Shown here piece by piece: positions 8,652 to 16,344 of a stretch of 64,000 bases of DNA. Origin of the DNA: Bacillus sp. SLBN-46 (GTDB lineage: Bacteria > Bacillota > Bacilli > Bacillales > Cytobacillaceae). The stretch covers positions 3,479,001-3,543,000 of the forward strand of contig NZ_JAVIZM010000001.1 of the NCBI RefSeq assembly GCF_031453555.1, given 5' to 3'. Position numbers and translations under genes: made by a program. Below the pieces are notes generated by a model. That model was not told where the DNA came from. It was given only the letters and a program-made list of their open reading frames with translations, and did no database searches. The first letter of the stretch is position 1; each line of letters starts with the position of its first letter.

Positions 8652-10534
8652 TATCTAACCCATTTGCGCTTATTTTCTACTCTTTTTGTTAATCCTTTGG
8701 CATCCAATCTTTCTAAAAATGGAATCATATATTTTCTCGATAAGTCTAGGATGTCCTTTGCTTCGCCGACCTCAAATTCAGATCCGGTTTGACTTTGAAG
8801 CTTACTAACAGCCTCAGAAAAAATTTCTCCGTGATAGGCAAATTGCTCATCTAACGGTATGATTAGTGCTTGGTCCTCTAAAAACCTTTTTAAATCAAAT
8901 ACAAGATTTTCAGGAATGCCTGCTGCTGAAAAATAGTCTTTCAGGTAGCGGACTTTTAAGCCATCCTTTTTCATTTCCTCCAGCAAATTCTCTGTCCGCC
9001 TTGACCAGTTTTTTGGAACATGTGGTACAAAGGAAGCCAGGAATACAAATTGTTCTTTCCGATTAAATACTCCTTTAGTTATTCCATTTTCCACGACAAA
9101 ATCAAGTAAGGATTTTGGGAATCCTTTTTGCATGGTTTGTAACAACTCAGCTTTATTTATACCAGTTTTCATTGAATGAGACAGATGAAATTCCTGTAAT
9201 CGATCGAATATGTCTTCTTCTATGGCATTAATTAATAATTGTAATGTGTACTCTTTTCCATTGTAGAAAACAAATTCAGGGTTATCTAAATGCTGAATTA
9301 ATATTGCTTCATCTAGTGCAGTACGTTTTATTAACTCAGCTAACGGAAGACTCTTCGCTTCAATTAGAGCCGCAGTAATCCGTTCTTTTGGTGAACCTAC
9401 TTTTTTCTTTTCCAGCTCTTCTATGGTTTGGTTCCCGAATCGGTACTTGCTACCGCGTGGATCAATTACCCAGCCACCGCCGATGGTTTCTTGTGGGCTA
9501 GGTCTGCGTAAAATAAAGCGGTCGCCCCGCTTTGTTAGGATTTCTTCTTCCAGACGAAGCTGGCAAAGGATTTCTCCATTTTCCTCTTTAATTTCGTTAC
9601 GATCAAAGAAAACAATTCTGCCCATAACCTCTGCTGTTCCAATATGCAGTTTAATTGGCATCCGCTGCTTGACCATATGTTCAAGATCCTCAACCACACG
9701 GATAGCTACATCTACTGTTTTTGTAACAATAAAATGCTCGGAGGAAACGAGAACATCCCCCCGATCTAAATCTTCCTTTGAAATACTCGAGAGGTTAATC
9801 GCGGTCCTTTGGCCTGCATAGGCTTTTTGTGCAGGCTTATGATGGACCTGAATCTGCCGTGCTCTTACTTCCAGTCCTTTAGGCATGATCTTCAGCACTT
9901 GTCCCTCTTCCACCGTTCCCTCATAAACAGTTCCACGAACAACGGTTCCTTGACCTTTCACGGTAAACACTTGATCGATTGGCAGACGGAATGCCCCTTT
10001 CGCATCTCGCATTTCCTGTTCTTTTAGCGTTTTAATAATCACATTTTTTATTTCCTCAATGCCCTTTCCTGATAAACTGTCTACAAGTACAAAAGGGGCT
10101 TCTTCAAAAACAGTCCCCATTAGCTCTTCTAAAATATCATCCTTAACAAGTTCAATGAATTCTTCATCTACCCTATCAATTTTAGAGATGGCAATCAGAC
10201 CATTTTTTACACCTAAGAATTTTAAAATATCTAAATGCTCCCTAGTTTGCGGCATAACGCCTTCATCCGCAGCTACCACTAACACCACCAAATCGATTCC
10301 CGCTACTCCAGCTATCATTTGCCTAATAAACCGTTCATGGCCTGGAACATCTATCACTGAAATCTGTATTTCGTCATCTTCATACAGAGGAGCAAATCCC
10401 AATTCGATGGAGATTTGTCGTTCTTTTTCTTCTTTTAACCGATCTGTATCCACATTGGTCAGCGCTTTCGTTAAGGATGTTTTCCCGTGATCAATATGCC
10501 CTGCCATACCAATTGTAAAATATCTTTTTTCCAA
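8651..10534 (-). CDS. selB: Selenocysteine-specific elongation factor SelB
   Basis: SelB delivers Sec-tRNA(Sec) to UGA codons marked by a SECIS hairpin. The first 170 residues are a GTPase: GHIDHGKTSLTKAL (P-loop), DVPGHERFIRQMIAG (G3) and ISKID in place of the usual NKxD. Two beta-barrel domains follow, with VFTVKGQGTVVRGTV, then from about residue 380 the four winged-helix modules that bind SECIS. At about 627 residues it is full length. The longest frame starts at GTG 10543, but that codon overlaps the GAAGG ribosome site; TTG 10534 (MEKRYFTIG) is correctly spaced, so I prefer it. No selA, selD or tRNA(Sec) gene was seen in the window. Confidence 0.93.
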   Translation of the reverse strand: MEKRYFTIGMAGHIDHGKTSLTKALTNVDTDRLKEEKERQISIELGFAPLYEDDEIQISVIDVPGHERFIRQMIAGVAGIDLVVLVVAADEGVMPQTREHLDILKFLGVKNGLIAISKIDRVDEEFIELVKDDILEELMGTVFEEAPFVLVDSLSGKGIEEIKNVIIKTLKEQEMRDAKGAFRLPIDQVFTVKGQGTVVRGTVYEGTVEEGQVLKIMPKGLEVRARQIQVHHKPAQKAYAGQRTAINLSSISKEDLDRGDVLVSSEHFIVTKTVDVAIRVVEDLEHMVKQRMPIKLHIGTAEVMGRIVFFDRNEIKEENGEILCQLRLEEEILTKRGDRFILRRPSPQETIGGGWVIDPRGSKYRFGNQTIEELEKKKVGSPKERITAALIEAKSLPLAELIKRTALDEAILIQHLDNPEFVFYNGKEYTLQLLINAIEEDIFDRLQEFHLSHSMKTGINKAELLQTMQKGFPKSLLDFVVENGITKGVFNRKEQFVFLASFVPHVPKNWSRRTENLLEEMKKDGLKVRYLKDYFSAAGIPENLVFDLKRFLEDQALIIPLDEQFAYHGEIFSEAVSKLQSQTGSEFEVGEAKDILDLSRKYMIPFLERLDAKGLTKRVENKRKWVR

Positions 10535-10664
10535 GTTTGCCACCTTCTTAAAATCGTTCTTTCATATAACTGTAGCCTTTATATTGCAATTGTTCAAGAG
10601 AACATTTTTAGACAGTTACTCCCCATTCTAATCAAAGTTTAATCTTCTATTATAGGCAAAAGTA

Positions 10665-10693
10665 TTCACAAATCTTTGTAGATTATATATAAT
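10665..10693 (+). promoter_or_regulatory. Sigma-A promoter of mntH
   Basis: TTCACA (10665-10670), 17-bp spacer, TATAAT (10688-10693). The predicted start near 10700 is just ahead of two palindromes. Confidence 0.65.
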
Positions 10694-10705
10694 AGTTTTA
10701 TAAAT

Positions 10706-10741
10706 TTGCACTGATGCAACATTTGTTCATTCGCGAACAAA
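10706..10741. promoter_or_regulatory. Two adjacent palindromes in the mntH leader
   Basis: TTGCA-CTGA-TGCAA (10706-10719) and TTTGTTC-N6-GAACAAA (10722-10741) lie directly downstream of the predicted start site, where a repressor would act. The AATTTGCA left arm resembles MntR boxes before B. subtilis mntH as I recall them, but the right arm does not fit well. The second could equally be an RNA hairpin. Confidence 0.45.
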
Positions 10742-10787
10742 CCTTGCATTACAGAAAAAAATCAATAAAATGAAAGGATGGTGTCTT

Positions 10788-12092
10788 ATGAGCCAGACCG
10801 AATCACTAGCAGTTAAAGGGGCTCAAGCAGCAGAACACCGAACAGTCGCTGCCGCTAGAGATGCCATAAACGGAAAGGTTAAAGGCATACGGGCTTTACT
10901 GCCGTTCCTTGGGCCCGCCTTCATTGCCTCCATTGCTTATATTGATCCAGGGAATTTTGCTACTAACATTCAGAGCGGTGCACGCTTTGGTTATAAAATG
11001 TTATGGGTAATTGTTTTAGCCAACTTAATGGCTATGCTTTTACAAAACATGTCAGGAAAACTAGGTATTGCAACAGGTAGAAGTCTCCCTGAAATTTGCC
11101 GGGATTATATGCCAAAATGGCTTGTACTAATTATGTGGATTGTTTCAGAGTTAGCAGCAATGGCAACCGATCTTGCAGAATTTTTAGGAGCAACACTGGC
11201 CTTAAACCTTCTTGCAGGTATACCAATGTTATTTGCTACTATTATTACCGGGGTTGTTACCTATTTAATATTATTGTTAGAAAAGTATGGATTTCGCCCA
11301 CTTGAAAAATTCATTGCAGCATTTGCCGTATTGATTGGGTTGTGTTACTTAGTGGAAACCGTTCTTTCCCAACCAGATCTTTCTCAAATTGCCTATCATA
11401 GTGTTGTCCCATGGCTAGGCAATAATGAAAGTATCCTGCTTGCAGTTGGAGTAATCGGTGCTACTGTTATGCCACATGCGATTTATTTACACTCCAGTTT
11501 AACTCAAGGACGGATTGTTCCTCGAAATGACTCAGAAAAAGTGAAAATCCAAAAGTTTAGTACAAAAGAGATTTTCATTGCTATGACCTTAGCTGGTTTC
11601 GTTAATTTATCGATGATGTACATGGCGGCATCTGTCTTCAATTCTTCTGGTCACAGTCAAATTGCTGACATTCAATCTGCCTATCACACACTCACTCCGT
11701 TGCTTGGCTCTGCCGCAGCTAGTGTGTTTCTCATTTCCTTACTTGCCTCAGGGATTTCAAGTTCTGTGGTTGGTACAATGGCTGGACAGGTGATTATGCA
11801 AGGGTTTGTTGGTTTTACCATACCGCTTTGGTTCCGTCGTCTGATTACCATGCTCCCAACGGTAATTATCGTGGCCATTGGGGTGGATCCAACTCGAACC
11901 CTTGTTATTAGCCAGGTTGTTCTAAGTATTGTTTTGCCTTTTCCCATTATTGCATTAATCTACTTTACCCAAAAGAAAGATCTAATGGGGGTATTAACGA
12001 ATAAACGTATCACAACAGTATTAGCCACACTATTTGCCATAACTATTTTAGGGTTAAATGTATGGTTAGTCATTCAGACGTTTTTAGGCTAA
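10788..12092 (+). CDS. mntH: Nramp-family Mn2+/Fe2+ transporter
   Basis: A proton-coupled divalent-metal importer of 434 residues and about eleven helices. The metal-site motifs are present: DPGN in helix 1 (AYIDPGNFATNIQSGARFGY, about residue 50) and MPH in helix 6 (ATVMPHAIYLHSS, about 220). ATG 10788 is chosen because AAAGGATG lies 7-8 nt before it; the in-frame ATG at 10770 has no ribosome site. The gene has its own promoter with palindromes just past the start site, so metal-dependent repression is likely. It ends in a strong terminator. Confidence 0.95.
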   Translation: MSQTESLAVKGAQAAEHRTVAAARDAINGKVKGIRALLPFLGPAFIASIAYIDPGNFATNIQSGARFGYKMLWVIVLANLMAMLLQNMSGKLGIATGRSLPEICRDYMPKWLVLIMWIVSELAAMATDLAEFLGATLALNLLAGIPMLFATIITGVVTYLILLLEKYGFRPLEKFIAAFAVLIGLCYLVETVLSQPDLSQIAYHSVVPWLGNNESILLAVGVIGATVMPHAIYLHSSLTQGRIVPRNDSEKVKIQKFSTKEIFIAMTLAGFVNLSMMYMAASVFNSSGHSQIADIQSAYHTLTPLLGSAAASVFLISLLASGISSSVVGTMAGQVIMQGFVGFTIPLWFRRLITMLPTVIIVAIGVDPTRTLVISQVVLSIVLPFPIIALIYFTQKKDLMGVLTNKRITTVLATLFAITILGLNVWLVIQTFLG

Positions 12093-12119
12093 ATGAAAGA
12101 TTTTAGTATATTTCACAAC

Positions 12120-12156
12120 AAAAAGGCTTAAGGGAAAAACCTCTCTAAGCCTTTTT
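12120..12156 (+). terminator. Terminator after mntH
   Basis: AAAAAGGCTTA pairs with TAAGCCTTTTT (12146-12156) around a 15-nt loop. The U-tract is part of the stem, so the structure is also usable on the minus strand. Confidence 0.85.
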
Positions 12157-12215
12157 GTATTTCTTCAACTTAACCCCTTTTATTATTGTTATGAATAGGG
12201 TATTAAGTTCTTATA

Positions 12216-12614
12216 TTATTTAGGTAGATTTAGTTGCCACGAAACTCCAAAACGGTCATTTAGCCAGCCAAACTTCTTACTGAAACCATAATCTCCTAGT
12301 GGCATAAGTGCTTGTCCACCTTCGTTCAGTTTCTGATAAAGATTGTCAAGTTCTTCTTCAGAATTACAAGTAACAAATATTGAGAACGAAGGTGTGAAGG
12401 AAAACTGATGTTTCACATTACTGTCAATGCACATAAATTCTTGACCTTTTAAAGTGAAAGTAGCCTGCATGACAGTTCCTTCATCCCCACTTTCATTTGC
12501 ACCATATCGAACAATATTTGTAATTGCTGAATCCTCAATCAGAGATGTGTAATAATTCATTGCTTCTTCTGCTTTGCCATCTTGAAACATTAAAAATGGT
12601 GTGACCTTTTCCAA
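12216..12614 (-). CDS. VOC-superfamily PhnB-like protein
   Basis: A 132-residue single-module vicinal-oxygen-chelate fold protein of the PhnB/3-demethylubiquinone methyltransferase-like group. It begins MEKVTPFLMFQDGKAEEAMNYY, has the middle ATFTLKGQEFMCIDS strand pair, and ends KFGWLNDRFGVSWQLN, the family's typical closing motif. Such proteins are usually dimers; many are annotated as glyoxalase-like without a known substrate, and the same applies here. It is monocistronic on the minus strand. Confidence 0.8.
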   Translation of the reverse strand: MEKVTPFLMFQDGKAEEAMNYYTSLIEDSAITNIVRYGANESGDEGTVMQATFTLKGQEFMCIDSNVKHQFSFTPSFSIFVTCNSEEELDNLYQKLNEGGQALMPLGDYGFSKKFGWLNDRFGVSWQLNLPK

Positions 12615-12684
12615 TATAAATCTACTCCTTTTATTATCTATTTTCTAAATTATAATTTAACTTGTAGGATAATATCCATTCTAT

Positions 12685-12770
12685 TACTAACCTCCGTAAC
12701 TTGAATATAGAAAAAGCGATCCTTCGTTTATTGAAGCATCGACCCCATTAGTTAAATAAGAAAAAGGACC
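12685..12770 (-). repeat. Intergenic terminator-bearing repeat, copy 1
   Basis: It contains the left motif CTAACCTCCGTAACTTGAA, the conserved GAAAAAG, a core hairpin CGATcCTTC/GAAGcATCG (12717-12741) and the right motif CCCCATTAGTTAAATAAG. Read on the minus strand, the hairpin is followed by CTTTTTC, i.e. terminator-like. It lies downstream of the lipoprotein gene on that strand. A second truncated unit (TAAGAAAAAGGA) closes it. Confidence 0.65.
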
Positions 12771-12930
12771 ATATTTCCATTATACCGAAAGAAAAGTAGC
12801 TTCCTGTCAACTATTATTAGATTTCAAAAATCCTGATTTATTCCTTCTACTTTTCTAGCACTTACGATTCAATTCTTCATTGGAAATATCAATTAATCAT
12901 TCTGTTTAAGAATTATTAAGGAATACAAAA

Positions 12931-12959
12931 AATAATTCCATCTCATTATTTGAGATGGG
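12931..12959 (-). terminator. Possible weak terminator after the repeat-rich lipoprotein gene
   Basis: CCATCTCA-TTATT-TGAGATGG hairpin (12938-12958). On the minus strand a T-rich run follows after about seven bases. The rest of 12771-13007 shows no gene that I can support. Confidence 0.45.
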
Positions 12960-13007
12960 ATCATTCATAATTCAATACCTTAGAAAGGTCTACTAAGCGC
13001 TAATACA

Positions 13008-13520
13008 CTATCTTTCACAAGCAAAATTATCGTTATCTCTATCCATTTTATGTTGATAGGCTGGATGATCTGAAGGTACGCCATTAGGATATTTCTTTCT
13101 TAGTTCAGTACAATTGGCAAAGAACTCTGACCCTCCACTTGAAGCTGCTTTGGCTTCTGCTTCTGCCTTTGCTTTGGCTTCAGCTTCTGCCTTCGCTTTG
13201 GCTTCTGCTTCTGCCTTTGCTTTGGCTTCTGCTTCTGCCTTCGCTTTGGCTTCTGCTTCTGCCTTCGCTTTGGCTTCTGCTTCTGCCTTCGCTTTGGCTT
13301 CTGCCTTCGCTTTGGCTTCTGTTTCTGCCTTCGCTTTGGCTTCTGCTTCTGCCTTCGTTTTGGCTTCTGCTTCTGCCTTTGCTTTGGCTTCTGCCTTTGC
13401 CTCAGAACTCTTTTCCTCATTCTTATCCTCTGCTTTTAAGGTTTTCGAACTTTCAGATGAACAAGCAACTAAACTAAAAATTAATAATAAAGCAAATAAA
13501 CCTACTATATACTTTTTCAA
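13008..13520 (-). CDS. Lipoprotein with Lys/Ala/Glu tandem repeats and C-terminal Excalibur domain
   Basis: A secreted lipoprotein of about 170 residues. The signal peptide [21 protein letters not shown] ends in a LVAC lipobox (first part: [12 protein letters not shown]). Next is a charged stretch, then about 85 residues of [12 protein letters not shown] octads predicted to form one long helix that would hold the tail away from the membrane. The last 35 residues are an Excalibur motif ([11 protein letters not shown], preceded by [12 protein letters not shown]), a small calcium-binding module common at the ends of Bacillus surface proteins and nucleases. TTG 13520 is chosen because GGGGG is 8 nt before it; the longest frame begins at ATG 13535, whose own bases form that site. 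Confidence 0.8.
   Translation of the reverse strand: MKKYIVGLFALLLIFSLVACSSESSKTLKAEDKNEEKSSEAKAEAKAKAEAEAKTKAEAEAKAKAETEAKAKAEAKAKAEAEAKAKAEAEAKAKAEAEAKAKAEAEAKAKAEAEAKAKAEAEAKAASSGGSEFFANCTELRKKYPNGVPSDHPAYQHKMDRDNDNFACER
13147..13398. repeat. 24-bp tandem coding repeat (VNTR-like)
   Basis: About ten near-identical units of GCTTTGGCTTCTGCTTCTGC plus CTTC/CTTT, interrupted by one 18-bp unit at 13291-13308 and ending in a truncated unit. Each 24-bp unit encodes one [12 protein letters not shown] octad on the minus strand. Unit number probably varies by slippage, always in frame. Confidence 0.92.
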
Positions 13521-13733
13521 TTCAATAACCCCCATAATATTTTTCTATACTTATAACAATATCATATATTGTAATATTTTTACTTATTTCAGAAAAATTC
13601 AGTTATAATTTTTAGCAGTCAGTTCTTCAAGGAAAGTCCCTTTAGTTGAATAAATAATGTACTTGCAAAAACAGATTGCTTAATTAAATTCTACATAATT
13701 AATATTAATGTTGACTAGTTTATTTAAAATAAG

Positions 13734-13789
13734 TACGCATAATAATGCGTATGTTAGTTTCTCCGCTACCTTAAGGTAGCGCTGCTAAC
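13734..13789. other. Pair of neighbouring palindromes
   Basis: TACGCAT-AATA-ATGCGTA (13734-13751) is followed by the perfect 18-bp palindrome CGCTACCTTAAGGTAGCG (13764-13781), itself flanked by GTTAG (13753-13757) and CTAAC (13785-13789). No U-tract is close enough for a terminator on either strand. Role unknown. Confidence 0.5.
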
Positions 13790-13973
13790 AGTAAGTTTAG
13801 CCCCCCAAAAATTGACTTACTAATGATACGTTCTATAATGTCAAACGATTGTAATTTATTCTATTATCTGGCCCTTAACAATAAACAAAGAGACAATTTT
13901 ACTATAAGATTGCCACCTCCTTAAATTGGATAGCTAAAATATCACCAAATCTTAAATTTGATTAAACATTCTT

Positions 13974-14062
13974 TAATAAAACTGCCATTTACTTCAATAA
14001 GAAAAAGCATTACCGTTGTTCCAGTAATGCCCCCTTTAGGTTAAGTACATTTGATCACAATA
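13974..14062 (-). repeat. Intergenic terminator-bearing repeat, copy 2
   Basis: Left motif AAACTGCCATTTACTTCAAT, GAAAAAG, core hairpin GCATTAC/GTAATGC (14008-14030), right motif CCCCCTTTAGGTTAAGTACA. On the minus strand the hairpin runs straight into CTTTTTC, so it is a credible terminator for the endonuclease gene that stops at 14123. Confidence 0.7.
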
Positions 14063-14122
14063 CACTTTGTTGTTTTAAATAATAAAGGACGCTCCATAAT
14101 CGCATGGGAATGATAACCCCAT

Positions 14123-15121
14123 TTATTCACCTACTAAGCCATCACCATCTCGATCATCCATATATTTATAAAGCCATGAATCTCTCGTAATTGGCATTTT
14201 AAAGCCAGCAGCTTTGGCTTCAGCGATTGTAACTTTTCCATTATGATTGGTATCCACCTTACTAACATCTTCATTACTACTTACCGTTTCGTTTGCTGGA
14301 ACATTGTCTGTTTTCGGTGGCGTATTGCTCGTACCTGTCGTATTCCCTAAATTCTTGTTCACTTCATCTGGGTTTACATTGTCAAATTCATCTGTAATGG
14401 GTCTGCCTTGAATTTTGTATGTGAATTTATAATGGTTAGGAATTTGCGTCTGAGTGTTTGGATATTGAATGACTGCTACAAAATCAGTACAACCTCCTGC
14501 ATCTCGAATCACCTTTTCCATATAAGCTTGGTCGCCATGCCTATTGAGAATGCTGTTTTGAGGTGTAATGTTATATGCGTTAGATACTCCCCCAAGCGAG
14601 TCAGCAATCACATGCCCTTGATCTAATTCTGGACTCTCTGTACCTGGAACCTTTGCTTCATCAGCATAGTATCTCCCAGACGATAAAACATGTTCAGTAT
14701 TCGGATTTTGGAGTGTTATATTTTTCGCCTCGACACGAATTAACTGACCGTATTCATTTGTATACGCCCAATATTCCCGTTCTCCAAATCCGACATCGAC
14801 TTTGACATTCGGCTGTCTATATCCTGACATATCCCCGCCGTTTACTACAATTAGGGTATATTTGCTGTAATCAAATCCGTCCGTTGTACCTGTTGCCTTT
14901 ATAGTGCTAGATGCAGGAACACTTTTGTTGGAGTCACTATCACTGGTTGGTTTATCTGTGTCAATGGCAGATGTACTCTTATTGGCTTCAACAGTCTTAG
15001 AAGCCGTGCTCGTTGGGGATTGTACTTTTTTTGACGAAGTATGTTCAGTGATTTTTCCGCAACCCACAAATACAGATATTAAAATCACAGTAAATAAAAT
15101 CAAAAATATTCTTTTGTTCAC
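14123..15121 (-). CDS. Secreted DNA/RNA non-specific endonuclease lipoprotein with Excalibur tail
   Basis: About 332 residues. It has a signal peptide ending in the lipobox VFVGC, a Ser/Thr-rich spacer, then a nuclease domain of the Endonuclea_NS_2 type (about residues 95-265). The catalytic region reads ELDQGHVIADSLGG, with the histidine in a DQGH variant of the family DRGH motif, followed by NITPQNSILNR, the metal and substrate segment. The tail holds an EF-hand-like DTNHNGKVTIAEA and a closing DDRDGDGLVGE Excalibur loop. The longest frame starts at 15232, but GTG 15121 (NKRIFLILF) has AAAGGTG at correct spacing and gives a normal signal peptide. It probably digests extracellular nucleic acid at the cell surface. 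Confidence 0.8.
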   Translation of the reverse strand: MNKRIFLILFTVILISVFVGCGKITEHTSSKKVQSPTSTASKTVEANKSTSAIDTDKPTSDSDSNKSVPASSTIKATGTTDGFDYSKYTLIVVNGGDMSGYRQPNVKVDVGFGEREYWAYTNEYGQLIRVEAKNITLQNPNTEHVLSSGRYYADEAKVPGTESPELDQGHVIADSLGGVSNAYNITPQNSILNRHGDQAYMEKVIRDAGGCTDFVAVIQYPNTQTQIPNHYKFTYKIQGRPITDEFDNVNPDEVNKNLGNTTGTSNTPPKTDNVPANETVSSNEDVSKVDTNHNGKVTIAEAKAAGFKMPITRDSWLYKYMDDRDGDGLVGE

Positions 15122-15224
15122 ACTTCTGCACACCTTTCTCATGTTTCTACCATAGACACTTAGATTATAACAATAACACATTTTGATCTTTTGTTGGAAA
15201 ATATCTATGTTTGGTATTGAATCC

Positions 15225-15332
15225 TTATTCAACTAAACTGCCGTTAATTCAACAAGAAAAAAATGACCGCCGCAGCGATCACCATCCTTAACAAAAGCAC
15301 CCATTAGTTTAAGTACATCTCTTCACAATATT
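15225..15332 (-). repeat. Intergenic terminator-bearing repeat, copy 3
   Basis: Left motif CAACTAAACTGCCGTTAATT, GAAAAAAA, core hairpin TGAcCGC-CGCA-GCGaTCA (15264-15281), right motif GCACCCATTAGTTTAAGTAC. On the minus strand the hairpin is followed by a run of seven T. It sits just past the LysR stop codon and shares its far right end with copy 2. Confidence 0.7.
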
Positions 15333-15361
15333 TCTGAACGAGATTACCCCTAACCTCTCAT

Positions 15362-16222
15362 TTAATCACTTAATATATTTATAAATTTTGATAATGATGA
15401 AGGTACATACTTATCTTTTCTATAAATGAATATTGTTTTGACTTTTCCAAATGGATTTGGAAGTGAATGCTGTCTAAGAGTTCCTTCTTGTATTTGTTTT
15501 GCTACAACGCTTAGTGGAAGCATACTTATACCTAGACCAGCAGATACACACCCAATGATTCCATCTAGGGTTCCAAATTCCATTATCTTTTTAGGTATCA
15601 CCCTCTCTGTGCGAAACCATTGTTCAAGCCTTTCTCGATAAGAACATCCAGTACGAAATACAAGCAATGTCCCTTTTTGAATATCTTTGATAGTAGATAT
15701 AGGGGGATGAATTGTATCTGTAACGAGTACCAATTCCTCGTCAAAGACTTCCTTTTGAATGAGTTCAGAGTTTTCAATCGGTCCAGCAACAAATGCTCCG
15801 TCGAGTTCATACTGAAGCACACCTAGAATATTCTCTTCCGTAGAACCTGTTTTTAGGGTTAAGTCAACGTCGGGATAGTCTTTAAGGTACTTTGAAAATA
15901 TGGCTGGTAAACGAACTGCGGCAGTTGTTTCCATAGAACCAATAATTAAAGGACCTTTTGGTGTTTGAACATCATTCATCACGTTTTTCGTTTCTTCTAT
16001 AAGATGAAAAATTTTTTCCGTGTATGTTAACAACATGCTTCCTTTGGCTGTCAAAACAGTCCCACGATTATGTCTATAAAATAAGGTTGTTTGAAGTTCC
16101 GTTTCTAATTGCTGTATTTTCATCGTGATATTAGATTGTGCATATTGAAGTTCTCTTGCTGCCTGTGAAATACTCCCCAGCTTTGCAACAGTCTGGAAAA
16201 CTTTTAATGTTTGCAAATCCAT
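15362..16222 (-). CDS. LysR-family transcriptional regulator
   Basis: A 286-residue LTTR. Residues 1-60 are the winged helix (MDLQTLKVFQTVAKLGSISQ, then AARELQYAQSNITMKIQQLE), followed by a linker helix and the two-lobed effector domain (residues 90-286; PLIIGSMETTAAVRLP, then GTLDGIIGCVSAGLGISMLP). ATG 16222 has GAGGTGAGG 6 nt upstream; the in-frame GTG at 16234 lies in that site. It is divergent from the MFS-nitronate monooxygenase pair, the usual arrangement for a LysR activator and its target. Effector unknown. Confidence 0.9.
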   Translation of the reverse strand: MDLQTLKVFQTVAKLGSISQAARELQYAQSNITMKIQQLETELQTTLFYRHNRGTVLTAKGSMLLTYTEKIFHLIEETKNVMNDVQTPKGPLIIGSMETTAAVRLPAIFSKYLKDYPDVDLTLKTGSTEENILGVLQYELDGAFVAGPIENSELIQKEVFDEELVLVTDTIHPPISTIKDIQKGTLLVFRTGCSYRERLEQWFRTERVIPKKIMEFGTLDGIIGCVSAGLGISMLPLSVVAKQIQEGTLRQHSLPNPFGKVKTIFIYRKDKYVPSSLSKFINILSD

Positions 16223-16307
16223 CAAAATCCTCACCTCTTTTTTGCCATCTGATTAACTGATAGCAAATATCAATATTATGTATTATTCAATATACCAGAT
16301 AAGAGAT

Positions 16308-16326
16308 ATGATTTAAATATAATCAT
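16308..16326. promoter_or_regulatory. Inverted repeat between the lysR-type gene and the MFS gene
   Basis: ATGATT-TAAATAT-AATCAT lies just before the ribosome site of the MFS gene, inside the divergent gap. It could be a regulator site; a canonical T-N11-A LysR box was not convincingly found. Confidence 0.3.
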
Positions 16327-16344
16327 TTTATTGGAGGTTTTTAT

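Larger units (their letters stand above)
13536..14122. other. Long intergenic stretch without a supported gene
   Basis: Nearly 590 bp without a credible open frame. It holds two adjacent palindromes at 13734-13789, an orphan ribosome-site-like AAGGAGGTGG on the minus strand near 13913-13922 that leads into only a few codons, and repeat copy 2 (13974-14062). It may be the relic of a lost minus-strand gene. Confidence 0.5.

Noticed and set aside
10722..10741. TTTGTTC-N6-GAACAAA considered as a LexA/SOS box
   Set aside because: Gram-positive LexA boxes have GAAC before GTTC (CGAAC-N4-GTTCG). Here the halves are in the opposite order.
13114..13608. Long plus-strand frames (ALASASAF and LLLPSLWL repeats) opposite the lipoprotein
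   Set aside because: They are shadows of the 24-bp repeat, whose period keeps all frames open. The minus-strand frame has signal peptide, lipobox and Excalibur tail.
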